Assembly (NCBI RefSeq): GCF_046197875.1
Contig: NZ_CP166991.1
Coordinates: 1,615,995-1,679,994, forward strand
Direction: 5' to 3'
DNA: 64,000 nucleotides
From: Methanobrevibacter_A acididurans
GTDB lineage: Archaea > Methanobacteriota > Methanobacteria > Methanobacteriales > Methanobacteriaceae
The position numbers and the translations under genes were made by a program. Positions 44,798 through 54,104 of the stretch are shown here, piece by piece. How positions within the stretch are numbered: the stretch's first letter is position 1; each line of letters opens with the position of its first letter. The notes below the pieces were generated by a model. That model did not search any database. It saw only the letters and a program-made list of their open reading frames with translations, and was not told the origin of the DNA.

Positions 44798-44964
44798 AAA
44801 TTGATGATAAAAAAATTTATATTATATCTAATAAATTAATACATCAATTAAAAATAGGTGAAAAACATATCGATGATTTAGAAGTGCTTTTAAATGGTAA
44901 GTTTAAAGGAATAATATCTACTAAAGGTTATTATGCATTGGTTTACTTACTGAATTCAGAATAA

Positions 44965-45314
44965 ATTTTTATTACTTATTATCTACTTACTATGAAATTA
45001 AATTTTATAATGTTATAACTATTTTTATGGATTTTTTAATCATTGATTTTTTTTACTGCATAGTTATATTAAAATGTTTAAACATTTTTTTTAATATTTT
45101 ATATAAAAATATATTATAAGAAAATTTTATGGAATTTATAATTAAAATATTAAAATATATTCTATATTTTCAAAAAATAAAAAACTATAAGGATACTTTT
45201 TTTAAATAAATATTATTAATCAAACTAATTTTTATTAATTATAAAAATATGAAATGATAAAAATATATAATATAAATTTTAGTATATTACTTTTTATTAG
45301 GAGATAATTATTAT
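44965..45314. other. A+T-rich intergenic stretch before tex, with an 18-bp palindrome
   Basis: No gene or RNA is recognised in these 350 bases. Bases 45071-45088 (AAAATGTTTAAACATTTT) are a perfect palindrome followed by more T residues, which could be a terminator for the interrupted gene or a protein-binding site. The last 60 bases contain ATATATAATATAAATTTTAG, a likely tex promoter. Confidence 0.4.
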
Positions 45315-47474
45315 ATGATTGCTGAAACATTATCTGAAGAATTAAATATTAAAAATTGGCAAAGTAATGCGGTTATAAACCTCATTGATGATGGGAATAG
45401 TATTCCTTTTATAGCTAGATATCGTAAAGAAGTGACAGGGTCATTAGACGATGAAACTTTAAGAAATTTTAATGAAAGATTAGAATATTTACGTAACTTA
45501 GAATCTAAAAAAGAAAAAATAATTAAAGTTATTGATGAACAGGGAAAGTTAACAGAACCATTAGCTAAAATAATCACCAATGCTAAAACTTTAGTCGAAT
45601 TAGATGATATTTATCGACCATACAAACCCAAAAGAAGAACTAGAGCAACAATAGCTAAAGAAAAAGGACTTGAACCTTTAGCAAATACAATATTAAAACA
45701 GGAAATAGATGTTCCAGTTGATAAAATAGCTATGAAATATTTATCCGAAGAATTGAATGTTGCAACAATAGAAGATGCTATAAATGGGGCTAAAGATATT
45801 ATAGCTGAAAAAATTTCAGACAATGCCCAATTTAGATCTTTAATTCGGCAAGTTAGTTTTGAAGATGGGGAATTAGAAATTAATGCCAAAAATAAAGATG
45901 TTGAATCTGAATATGAAATGTATTATAATTATAATGAACCTTTAGATAAAATTGCAAATCATAGAATTTTAGCTATCAATAGAGGAGAAAATGAAAAAGT
46001 TCTTAAAATAAAAATAAAAACACCAGAAGAAGATATTTTTAGTTATTTAAAAAGACACGTCTTATTAAATAAGGGTGAAAAAATCACTCAACCAGAATAT
46101 AATAAGTATACTGAAAAAATTTTAGAGGAAAGTATTTTAGATTCTTATAAAAGATTGATTGCTTCAGCAATTGAAAGAGAAATACGAAATGAATTAATTG
46201 AAAGAGCAGAAGAAAGTTCTATTAAAGTTTTTTCAGAAAATTTAGAACAATTATTAATGCAAAATCCAATTATTGGAAAAACTGTTTTAGGTTGGGATCC
46301 TGGATTTAGAACAGGATGTAAATTAGCAGTGGTTGATAAAACAGGTAAAGCATTAGATACATGTGTTGTTTTTCCAACTGAACCTAAAAATAAGATAGTG
46401 GAAACAAAAAGTATTGTAAAAGATTTAATTAAAAAGTATGATATTGATTTAATTGCATTAGGTAATGGTACTGCTTCTAGAGAATCTGAAATTGTAATTA
46501 CTCAATTAATTCAGGAGATAAATAAAGATGTGCAGTATGTTATTGTAAGTGAAGCAGGAGCTTCTGTTTATTCTGCTAGTAAATTAGCTACTGAAGAGTT
46601 TCCAGAATATGATGTTGGAGAAAGAAGTGCAATTTCTATTGCTAGACGTTTACAAGATCCTTTGTCTGAATTAGTTAAAATTGATCCGAAATCCATTGGT
46701 GTTGGACAGTATCAACATGATATGAATCAGAAAAAATTAAGTGACTCTTTAAATTTTGTAGTTGATAAATCTGTGAATAATGTTGGTGTTGATTTAAATA
46801 CGGCTTCTGTATCTCTTTTAAAACATGTGTCAGGTATTAGTAAATCTGTTGCTAAGAACATTGTGAAGTATAGAGAAGAAAATGGAATTTTTAGTAATAG
46901 GAATGAACTTTTAAATGTTCCTGGTCTTGGCCCCAAAGCTTATGAACAATGCGCAGGATTTTTAAAAGTTATTAATAGTGATAACCCTCTAGATAGCACA
47001 TGTGTTCATCCAGAATCTTATAAAGCAACTGAAAATTTATTAAAATATTTAGGATACTCTTTAAATGATATTGGTTCAAAAAATCTTAATTTAAATGATT
47101 TAGACTATGAAGAACTTTCTGAAAAATTAAATATTGGAAATATTACATTAATAGATATTGTTAAAGAACTTAAGAAACCCGGAAGAGATCCTAGAGAAGA
47201 AATGCCTAAACCTATTCTTAGAAGTGATGTTTTAGAATTAGAAAACTTAGAAGAAGGTATGATATTGCAAGGAACTGTTAGAAATATTGTTGATTTTGGA
47301 GCTTTTGTAGATATAGGTGTTCATCAAGATGGATTAGTTCACATTTCTGAATTAGTTGAAAATAAATTTGTAAAACATCCATTAGATATTGTAAGTGTTG
47401 GGGATATTGTAGATGTTAGAGTATTGAATGTTGATTTAGATAGAAAAAGGATTCAATTATCTATGATTATTTAA
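45315..47474 (+). CDS. tex: Tex-family RNA-binding protein with S1 domain
   Basis: The 719-residue protein has the full Tex layout: N-terminal helical domain (FIARYRKEVTGSLDDETLR, LDDIYRPYKPKRRTRATIA), a YqgF-like RNase H fold at about 325-440 (VLGWDPGFRTGCKLAVVDK), helix-hairpin-helix repeats (VSGISKSVAKNIVKYREENG, LLNVPGLGPKAYEQCAGFL) and a C-terminal S1 domain from about 645 (LQGTVRNIVDFGAFVDIGVH). Bacterial Tex binds nucleic acid and affects transcription; its archaeal role is not settled. GGAG lies eleven bases before the ATG. It stands alone between the palindrome-bearing gap and purE. Confidence 0.92.
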   Translation: MIAETLSEELNIKNWQSNAVINLIDDGNSIPFIARYRKEVTGSLDDETLRNFNERLEYLRNLESKKEKIIKVIDEQGKLTEPLAKIITNAKTLVELDDIYRPYKPKRRTRATIAKEKGLEPLANTILKQEIDVPVDKIAMKYLSEELNVATIEDAINGAKDIIAEKISDNAQFRSLIRQVSFEDGELEINAKNKDVESEYEMYYNYNEPLDKIANHRILAINRGENEKVLKIKIKTPEEDIFSYLKRHVLLNKGEKITQPEYNKYTEKILEESILDSYKRLIASAIEREIRNELIERAEESSIKVFSENLEQLLMQNPIIGKTVLGWDPGFRTGCKLAVVDKTGKALDTCVVFPTEPKNKIVETKSIVKDLIKKYDIDLIALGNGTASRESEIVITQLIQEINKDVQYVIVSEAGASVYSASKLATEEFPEYDVGERSAISIARRLQDPLSELVKIDPKSIGVGQYQHDMNQKKLSDSLNFVVDKSVNNVGVDLNTASVSLLKHVSGISKSVAKNIVKYREENGIFSNRNELLNVPGLGPKAYEQCAGFLKVINSDNPLDSTCVHPESYKATENLLKYLGYSLNDIGSKNLNLNDLDYEELSEKLNIGNITLIDIVKELKKPGRDPREEMPKPILRSDVLELENLEEGMILQGTVRNIVDFGAFVDIGVHQDGLVHISELVENKFVKHPLDIVSVGDIVDVRVLNVDLDRKRIQLSMII

Positions 47475-47564
47475 ACAAATTATTATTTTAAATTTTTTTA
47501 AAATTCAACATTAATAAATAATAAATTAAATATATAATAAATTAATATTTTAAAGGTGGAATAG

Positions 47565-48581
47565 ATGACCCCAAAAGTAATGATAATTTTAGGTAGTGCA
47601 TCAGATATTAAAATAGCTGAAAAAAGCACAAGTGTTTTAGAAAAATTAAAAATACCTTATAGTGTAAAAGTTGCGTCAGCTCATAGGACACATGATAAAG
47701 TTAAAGAATTAGTAGTGGATGCAACTAATGAAGGTGTTGAAGTATTTATTGGAATTGCGGGATTAGCAGCTCATTTACCTGGATCTATTGCCTCATATAC
47801 TTATAAGCCAGTTATCGGTGTACCTGTTAATGCTAAATTAGGTGGTTTAGATGCTTTATATGCTTGCAGCCAAATGCCTTTTCCAGCTCCTGTAGCTACT
47901 GTTGGAATTGATAGAGGAGATAATGGTGCTATACTTGCAGGGCAAATTATTGCTACACATGATAATGAAGTTAAAGAAAATATATCTAAATTGAGATTAG
48001 CATATCAAGAAAAAGTTCGAGTCGGAGAAAAGGAAGTTTTAAGTAAACTTAATGGAAATTATATAGATAAAGAATTTTTAGCTAATCAAGAAAATGAACC
48101 TGTTGAAAGTAATGTTGAAAAATTAGATGATGCTCCACTTATTTCTATAATTGCTGGAAGTTATACTGACTTAAAAACTGCAAAAAAAGTTACTAGTGTA
48201 TTGGATAAAATAGGTATTAGTTATGATTTAGCCATTATTTCTCCAATTAGATATGCTGATAAATTTGAAAATTATATGAAAAAAATGGAAAATGTTAAAT
48301 TATTTATTGCTGTTAGCGGACTTTCTGCTCTTGTAACTGGATCAATAGTTGCTTTAAGTGAAAAACCAGTTATTGGCGTTCCTTGTTCTAATAACGATGA
48401 TGTTCATGATGCTTTATTTACTATGGTTCAAATGCCGCCGGGTGTTCCTGTTGGAACTGTAGGTACAGATAATGGTAGAAATGCAGCAATTTTAGCTGGA
48501 GAAATTTTAGGGATATCTAGTGAAAAAATTAAAGAAAATTTAAAATGGATTAAATACAAAATGCAGAATTATAGGAATTGA
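47565..48581 (+). CDS. purE: N5-carboxyaminoimidazole ribonucleotide mutase, tandem PurE
   Basis: The enzyme acts in purine synthesis on carboxylated aminoimidazole ribonucleotide. The 338 residues contain two PurE domains. Domain 1 (1-165) keeps ILGSASDIKIAEK, the catalytic VASAHRTHDK and GIAGLAAHLPGSIASYT. Domain 2 (about 185-335) keeps the fold (IAGSYTDLKTAKK, SGLSALVTGSIVAL, NGRNAAILAGEIL), but the SAHRT histidine site is replaced by SPIRYA. I infer that only domain 1 is catalytic. A GGTGG site precedes the ATG. The UbiD-type gene starts five bases after the stop, so the two are coupled. Confidence 0.92.
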   Translation: MTPKVMIILGSASDIKIAEKSTSVLEKLKIPYSVKVASAHRTHDKVKELVVDATNEGVEVFIGIAGLAAHLPGSIASYTYKPVIGVPVNAKLGGLDALYACSQMPFPAPVATVGIDRGDNGAILAGQIIATHDNEVKENISKLRLAYQEKVRVGEKEVLSKLNGNYIDKEFLANQENEPVESNVEKLDDAPLISIIAGSYTDLKTAKKVTSVLDKIGISYDLAIISPIRYADKFENYMKKMENVKLFIAVSGLSALVTGSIVALSEKPVIGVPCSNNDDVHDALFTMVQMPPGVPVGTVGTDNGRNAAILAGEILGISSEKIKENLKWIKYKMQNYRN

Positions 48582-48585
48582 TTTA

Positions 48586-49848
48586 ATGAACTCAGAAAAA
48601 GATGTGGTTATGAAAATTGATAAGGAAATTAGTGCTAAATATGAAGCAGGAAAAATTTTAAGAGAGCATCCTAAAGATACCGTATTATTGTCAAATATTA
48701 AAGGTTATGATATTCCAATCGTTTCTGGAATATGTAATACTCGGGAAAAAATTGCTCAATCTATTGGTTGTGAAGTTGAAAATATTACTGATAAAATTAT
48801 AGAAGCTAGTGAAAATCCAATAAAAATATCAAATTTTAAAAATCTAGACGAATATGCATCAATTAAAGCAGATTTAAGTAAATTACCAATATTAACTCAT
48901 TATAAAAATGATGGTGGGGCTTATATTACTGCAGGTGTTGTTATTGCAAAAGATCCTGAAACTGGAGTTCAGAATGCTTCAATTCATAGAATGTTAGTTC
49001 TTAATAATAATAAACTAGCCATACGAATTGTTCCAAGAAATTTATTTACTTATTTTAAAAAAGCAGAAAAATTAGGTAAAGATTTAAATATTGCGATAGC
49101 CATAGGAATGGACCCTGCAGTTCTTCTTGCTTCAACAACTGGACCATCAATTGATCAGGACGAAATGGAAATTGCTAATGCATTTAAGGATGGGGATTTA
49201 AGTTTAGTTCAATGTGAAGAATCCAATTTAAATGTTCCAGATGCAGATATTATTTTAGAAGGTAAAATTTCAATAAAAGATAAAGTTAAGGAAGGCCCTT
49301 TTGTTGATTTAACTGATACTTATGATGTTATTAGAGATCAACCAGTCATTACCCTTTCAAAAATGCATATTAAAAAAGATAATCCTATGTATCATGCTAT
49401 TTTACCTGCTGGTTTTGAACATAAATTATTACAAGGTCTCCCTCAAGAACCTAGAATATTTAAAGCAATAAAAAATATGTTACCTACAGTGAAAAATGTG
49501 GTTTTAACTGAAGGTGGTTGTTGTTGGCTACATGCAGTTGTATCTATTAAGAAACAAACACAAGGCGATGCAAAAAATGTGATTATGGCTGCATTATCTG
49601 CACACCCTTCCCTTAAACATGTGGTTATAGTTGACGAAGATATAAATATATTTGACCCTGAAGATGTTGAGTATGCTATTGCAACTAGAGTCAAAGGTGA
49701 TGATGATATAATTATTATTCCTAAAGCTAGAGGTTCATCTTTAGATCCTGTAGCATTACCTGATGGAACAACTACTAAAATTGGTGTTGATGCCACCAAA
49801 ATTCTTGGAAAAGAAGAAAAATTTGAAAGAGTTAGTTTAAGTGAATAA
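48586..49848 (+). CDS. UbiD-family decarboxylase, probable anhydromevalonate phosphate decarboxylase
   Basis: The 420-residue protein belongs to the prenylated-FMN-dependent UbiD family: DGGAYITAGVVIAKDPETG, IHRMLVLNNNKLAIRIVPR, AIAIGMDPAVLLASTTG, VEGPFVDLTDTYDV-like KEGPFVDLTDTYD and YHAILPAGFEHKLLQGLP. Archaeal members of this size decarboxylate trans-anhydromevalonate 5-phosphate in the archaeal mevalonate pathway. That is the best-supported role here by family knowledge, but older annotations call it a benzoate- or ubiquinone-type decarboxylase. It follows purE closely, with AGGA inside the end of purE. Confidence 0.85.
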   Translation: MNSEKDVVMKIDKEISAKYEAGKILREHPKDTVLLSNIKGYDIPIVSGICNTREKIAQSIGCEVENITDKIIEASENPIKISNFKNLDEYASIKADLSKLPILTHYKNDGGAYITAGVVIAKDPETGVQNASIHRMLVLNNNKLAIRIVPRNLFTYFKKAEKLGKDLNIAIAIGMDPAVLLASTTGPSIDQDEMEIANAFKDGDLSLVQCEESNLNVPDADIILEGKISIKDKVKEGPFVDLTDTYDVIRDQPVITLSKMHIKKDNPMYHAILPAGFEHKLLQGLPQEPRIFKAIKNMLPTVKNVVLTEGGCCWLHAVVSIKKQTQGDAKNVIMAALSAHPSLKHVVIVDEDINIFDPEDVEYAIATRVKGDDDIIIIPKARGSSLDPVALPDGTTTKIGVDATKILGKEEKFERVSLSE

Positions 49849-49905
49849 AATATTATCTCTTAAACTTTTTAATTATAATATCCTTAAAAAATTATAAATC
49901 AATAT

Positions 49906-50913
49906 TTACTGTAAAACAAAATTTAAATTATAATTACAATTTAAACATTTATTATCCTTTATTTTATTTAAATTTTCTATAGAATACCCATTACGTTTTA
50001 TTAAAAGTTCACCACAATTTGGACAATATGTATTTTGACTTTGAGAAATATTACCAATATACACATACTCTAACCCCTTTTTTTTAGCTATTTCTTTAGC
50101 TTTAATTAAACTTTTAATAGGTGTTGGTTTAATATTTTTCATTCTATAATAAGGAAAAAATCTTGAAAAGTGAATTGGGACTTCTTTACCTAATTCATTT
50201 ATTATAAAATCTGTTAAACCTTCTAACATTTCTTCAGAATCATTACAATTTGGGATAATTAAATTTGTTATTTCAATATGGTTTCCATTTTTATAAATTT
50301 TTTTTATATTATCTAATATTGGATCTAATTTTGCATTACACACTTTTTTATAGAATTCATCGCTCATTGATTTTAAATCAACATTAAAAGCATCTATATT
50401 AGGCAATATATAATTCAATGCTTCATCACTCATAAAACCATTTGTGATAAAAATATTTTTTAAATTGAAATTTTTAGAAAATTGAGCAGTATCTTGAGCA
50501 TATTGTAACTGTAATGTAGGTTCATTGTAAGTCCAAGCAATTGATGGACATTGATAATCAAGTGCAATTTCAGCAAGGTCTTTTGGCAAAATATCATTTC
50601 CTATGAATTTTTCACCATTATTTTGTGAAAGAGTATAGTTCTGACAGTTCATACATGACATATTACATGAAAAGTTCCCCACTGAAAAAGAATTTGATCC
50701 TGGTAAAAAATGATACAGTGGCTTTTTTTCTATTGGATCTATATTATATGAAGATATTTTACCATAATTTAAAGTATATAAATTACCTTTAATATTTTTT
50801 TGAGTTTTACAAAAACCATAACAATTTTCTTTAATCTTACACATTCTAAAACATAAACAACATTGAACATTATTATTTAATAATTTTTTATAAAATAAAG
50901 ACTCTTTTTTCAT
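49906..50913 (-). CDS. amrS: AmmeMemoRadiSam-system radical SAM protein
   Basis: The 335-residue protein has the radical SAM cluster motif CNMSCMNC (CxxxCxxC) near residue 88, after an N-terminal cysteine-rich part (CCLCFRMCKIKENCYGFC). GNFSCNMSCMNCQNYTLSQ and AWTYNEPTLQLQY are typical of the pyruvate-formate-lyase-activase-like AmrS family. The C-terminus has a zinc ribbon (CPNCGELL...CLNCNYN). The family is paired with AmrA/Memo proteins in many genomes; those partners are not in this window, and its chemistry is not established. It converges with the UbiD-type gene and is 12 bases downstream of thiL. Confidence 0.87.
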   Translation of the reverse strand: MKKESLFYKKLLNNNVQCCLCFRMCKIKENCYGFCKTQKNIKGNLYTLNYGKISSYNIDPIEKKPLYHFLPGSNSFSVGNFSCNMSCMNCQNYTLSQNNGEKFIGNDILPKDLAEIALDYQCPSIAWTYNEPTLQLQYAQDTAQFSKNFNLKNIFITNGFMSDEALNYILPNIDAFNVDLKSMSDEFYKKVCNAKLDPILDNIKKIYKNGNHIEITNLIIPNCNDSEEMLEGLTDFIINELGKEVPIHFSRFFPYYRMKNIKPTPIKSLIKAKEIAKKKGLEYVYIGNISQSQNTYCPNCGELLIKRNGYSIENLNKIKDNKCLNCNYNLNFVLQ

Positions 50914-50925
50914 ATTATATTCCCC

Positions 50926-51933
50926 CTATTTTAAATGTTCATAACCCTTTCTAGATAATGTTTCAACATCCCCATTTAAATAAACAATTTCTATTTTATT
51001 TAAATCATTGATTTCACCTATAACATAGAAATCCATGAGTTTAGCTAAATCATCAACTAAATTTTTATCAAGTGTAAATAATAATTCAAAATCTTCACCA
51101 ACATTAAAAAATAATTTTAAAGGATTTTGATTTATTTTATTAGATAATTTAATAAAATCTTCACCCATTGGTAATTTAGATTCATAAATTTTAATACCGT
51201 GGTTAGATGAGTGTTTTAAATGATCTGCATCAAATACTTCATATAACTCTTCAGATAAACCATCAGTAATATCAGTAGCAGAACTTGCAAAATTTTTTAA
51301 AATTTGACCTTCATGTATTTTAGCTATAGGATTTAATGCTTTAGAAATAGCTAAATTTTCTAAATCATTATCAGTTCCATGAAATTCATTTAATAATTCG
51401 AATCCTAAAGCCGCTAATCCTAATTTACCTGTAATTGCAACTAAATCTCCATTTTTAAATCCTGATTTTAACAATTGTTTATTTTTATCAACTTTTCCTA
51501 AAGCAGTACCTGAAAGTATAATTTCATCTGACTCATTAGTATCACCACCAATTAATGGAAGATTATAATAGTTACATGCATATATTACCCCATCCACTAT
51601 TTCATCAAAATCAGACAATTTTAACATTTTTGGAATAGCCATACTTAATAAAAATCCTATAGGCTCTCCACCCATTGCAGCAATATCACTAACATTAACT
51701 GTTACTACTTTAAATCCCATTTGAAAATGTGACATTTGTTTTGGAAAATGAAGAGATTGAATTTGCATATCTGATGTTGCTATCAAATGATTAGTGTTAA
51801 TATTTAATACTGCTGCATCATCCCCTAAATAATTTTTAAAAGATAAATTAGAATTCATATTATTTTTATTTATAATACGATTAATTAATTCTTTTTCACC
51901 AATTGCTGACACATTTAAAGACTTATATTCCAT
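50926..51933 (-). CDS. thiL: Thiamine-monophosphate kinase
   Basis: The enzyme phosphorylates thiamine monophosphate to thiamine diphosphate. The 335 residues match ThiL of the PurM/ThiL superfamily: SAIGEKELINRI, YLGDDAAVL, TSDMQIQSLHFP, NVSDIAAMGGEPIG, LIGGDTNESDEIILS and ATDITDGLSEELYE. Related AIR-synthase-fold proteins have different N-termini, so the call is fairly safe. No ribosome-binding site is visible before the ATG at 51933; a TATA-like A/T stretch is close by. The gap upstream (51934-52163) shows nothing else. Confidence 0.86.
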   Translation of the reverse strand: MEYKSLNVSAIGEKELINRIINKNNMNSNLSFKNYLGDDAAVLNINTNHLIATSDMQIQSLHFPKQMSHFQMGFKVVTVNVSDIAAMGGEPIGFLLSMAIPKMLKLSDFDEIVDGVIYACNYYNLPLIGGDTNESDEIILSGTALGKVDKNKQLLKSGFKNGDLVAITGKLGLAALGFELLNEFHGTDNDLENLAISKALNPIAKIHEGQILKNFASSATDITDGLSEELYEVFDADHLKHSSNHGIKIYESKLPMGEDFIKLSNKINQNPLKLFFNVGEDFELLFTLDKNLVDDLAKLMDFYVIGEINDLNKIEIVYLNGDVETLSRKGYEHLK

Positions 51934-52163
51934 ATTATTATATTTATATTTAAATTAAATAAATTTTTTTGCAGAAAAAAATATTGTTATTTTCATCAAA
52001 TATACGCAATTTAAATTCTAAATAAAAATATTTGATTATTATATTAAGAAAGAGAAATGAAAAAAATTTAAGAAAGGTATATAATATGTAAATTAATATT
52101 AAAAAATAGTATAGAATTAAATAAAAAAATATTCCTAAAAAAATTAAAAATTATTGAATAGAT

Positions 52164-52628
52164 TTAATTATGTAATGCTTCATCTACTCTTTTTTGAATA
52201 ATTTTTACAATTAAAGGATCTGCTCCTAAAGGGTCTGTGAAAATAATTTCACCATCAAAATCAACTTTTTCAATATCATGATGATGATTGTGTGCATGAT
52301 GATGATGTTCGCCTATTTCAACTTTATTATTATCCAATTCTAAATTTTCATCTACTAAACCTAATATTTTAGGAATATCCCGTTTAGTATGTAATCCATG
52401 TGCAATAAAAACTGGAACAACAATTATTCGTTGAATATTAGTATTATCAGTTAAATTAGCTACTGCTTGAGGAATATTTGGTTTTCGCATTTCCATAAAA
52501 CCAATTTCAACTTTATTATTAGTAGTTTTCCGATACATATCTGCTAATTCATTAATGACTTCTTCCCCATGATTTAATCTACTTCCATGAGATAATAATA
52601 AAATTCCAGTTTCAATATCAGAGCTCAT
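52164..52628 (-). CDS. cfbA: Sirohydrochlorin nickel/cobalt chelatase, short CbiX/CfbA type
   Basis: The small CbiX enzyme inserts nickel (CfbA, for coenzyme F430) or cobalt (for cobamides) into sirohydrochlorin. The 154 residues have TGILLLSHGSRL with the active-site histidine near the start, VVPVFIAHGLHTKRDIPKIL with the second, and a histidine-rich insert GEHHHHAHNHHHD at about 110 that could store metal. The ATG at 52628 has AGGT six bases upstream; TTG at 52634 is an unlikely start. It overlaps the end of the long CbiX gene by 11 bases, so the two are coupled. Confidence 0.88.
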   Translation of the reverse strand: MSSDIETGILLLSHGSRLNHGEEVINELADMYRKTTNNKVEIGFMEMRKPNIPQAVANLTDNTNIQRIIVVPVFIAHGLHTKRDIPKILGLVDENLELDNNKVEIGEHHHHAHNHHHDIEKVDFDGEIIFTDPLGADPLIVKIIQKRVDEALHN

Positions 52629-53565
52629 TTTCAACCTTCTTTTTTAAGATATCTATTAGTACATCATCAGAACCTATTGGTTCAGGATATAAAACTTCAC
52701 CATCAAAATTTATTTTATTTAAGTTATGATGATGATTGTGTGCGTGATTGTGTTCATGATCATGATGATTTTCTAGTAAACCTAAAATTGTTGGTATATC
52801 ATGAGTAGTGTGCATTCCTGGAGCAATAAATATAGGAACAACCACTAATCTATCTATAAAATTATTTGACAATAATTTATTAATTGATGTTGGAATATCT
52901 GGTTCTACAAGTTCCATGAATCCAAAAGTATTTGGGTATTGTGTTGATTCATTGAATTGTTTATGAACTTCAGTAATAAATTCTTTATTATATTTTAATC
53001 TACTTCCATGACTAACTAATAATATTCCTGTTTTTGAATTTTTATCTAATTTTGAATTAGATAATGCATTATTTATTCTATCATTAATAATGATTTGAAG
53101 AGATTTATCAGGACCTATAGGTTGTAATAAAGTAATTTCACCATCAAAGTTTATAGTTTCTAAATCATGCAAATAATGACCTTCAGGATAATTACCATCG
53201 GGACATCTTGGATCTTTTTCTAACGGATTTAATCCTAAAATAGTAGGAATATCAATTTTAGTATGTATTCCAGGAGCTAAAAAAACTGGGACTGCAATAA
53301 TATTAGTCAAAGTTGGGTTTCTTTCTATTAAATTATTAATAGCTTGAGGAAGTGATGGTTTAGCTACTTTCATATATCCAACTTCAGCATCGAATCCTGA
53401 AACTTCTTTATATTTATTACATATTTCTGTAAAAACTTGTTCAGAATAAGGCAAAGTGCTTCCATGACTTATTAACAAAATAGCAGTGTTATTTTTTGCT
53501 TTTTTATTTGTTTTTTCTAAAGTTTTAGAATCTAAATTATTTTGAAGGTTTGAACTTGAATCCAT
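52618..53565 (-). CDS. cbiX: Two-domain CbiX-type chelatase
   Basis: The 315-residue protein contains two CbiX domains. Domain 1 (about 28-160) has AILLISHGSTLPYSEQ and VPVFLAPGIHTKIDIPTIL; domain 2 (about 180-315) has TGILLVSHGSRLKYNKE and VPIFIAPGMHTTHDIPTIL. Both keep the SHGS and HTxxDIP histidines. A histidine-rich insert (DHEHNHAHNHHH) lies in domain 2. With the next gene this gives three CbiX domains in a row. Whether this one serves cobalt and the short one nickel is not decidable here. The start overlaps the DUF35 gene by 29 bases. Confidence 0.86.
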   Translation of the reverse strand: MDSSSNLQNNLDSKTLEKTNKKAKNNTAILLISHGSTLPYSEQVFTEICNKYKEVSGFDAEVGYMKVAKPSLPQAINNLIERNPTLTNIIAVPVFLAPGIHTKIDIPTILGLNPLEKDPRCPDGNYPEGHYLHDLETINFDGEITLLQPIGPDKSLQIIINDRINNALSNSKLDKNSKTGILLVSHGSRLKYNKEFITEVHKQFNESTQYPNTFGFMELVEPDIPTSINKLLSNNFIDRLVVVPIFIAPGMHTTHDIPTILGLLENHHDHEHNHAHNHHHNLNKINFDGEVLYPEPIGSDDVLIDILKKKVENEL

Positions 53566-53935
53566 AAGAAATTACTCCGTCTTGGCCATCTTCACGTATT
53601 TTTCTAAATACCATTTCAACGGAATCGCCGATTTTTAATTTATCAACGTCACAATCTACTAATTGAGCTGTTAATTTTGCTCCTTCTTCTAATTCTATTA
53701 TAGCTACAGCATAAGGAGATAATTTTTTAAAGTCATCTGTAGGTGTTCTAACTACAGAGAAACTATATATTTTTCCTTTTCCTGAAAATTTAAAACTTTC
53801 TATTTTTCCTTTTCTTCTGCAATCGGGACAGATTACTCTTGATGGAAAGAATACTCTACCACAATTCATACATTTTGATCCAACAAGATTATATCTTTGT
53901 TGAATATGACGCCATGTTCTAACAGTATCAGACAT
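53537..53935 (-). CDS. DUF35 zinc-ribbon/OB-fold protein
   Basis: The 132-residue protein has an N-terminal zinc ribbon (SKCMNCGRVFFPSRVICPDC) and a C-terminal OB fold (IYSFSVVRTPTDDFKKLSPY, LTAQLVDCD, VEMVFRKIRED). In archaea such proteins bridge acetoacetyl-CoA thiolase and HMG-CoA synthase, the entry to isoprenoids. Neither partner is in this window, so the role is inferred from the family. A clean GGAGG ribosome-binding site precedes the ATG, and the 3' end overlaps the two-domain CbiX gene, so the three genes form one transcript. Coupling to CbiX has no obvious metabolic reason. Confidence 0.88.
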   Translation of the reverse strand: MSDTVRTWRHIQQRYNLVGSKCMNCGRVFFPSRVICPDCRRKGKIESFKFSGKGKIYSFSVVRTPTDDFKKLSPYAVAIIELEEGAKLTAQLVDCDVDKLKIGDSVEMVFRKIREDGQDGVISYGFKFKPSK

Positions 53936-54104
53936 TTAATTCCTCCAATATTATAATTTTAAATTTTTAATTAATTATATTAATTTTATTATCTATTTTC
54001 TATTAAATTAATATAACTATTTTTATTAAATAATTTAAAAAAATTTAGTAATACTTTTTATATTTTTATTGTTACATTATAGATTTAATTTAATATTATA
54101 TAAA

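Larger units (their letters stand above)
43352..44964 (+). pseudogene. Small unknown gene split by an insertion sequence
   Basis: Removing the element and one copy of its 5-bp duplication (AAATT) joins 43352-43435 to 44803-44964 in one open frame of 81 codons. The join reads FKYQI then DDKKIYIISNK, and the protein ends ALVYLLNSE. A GAGGA site stands upstream, but the codon at the expected start is ATA (43352-43354) where ATG would be expected, so the start may also be mutated. I do not recognise the product; it is lysine- and isoleucine-rich and probably soluble. As it stands the gene cannot make the full protein. Confidence 0.75.
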
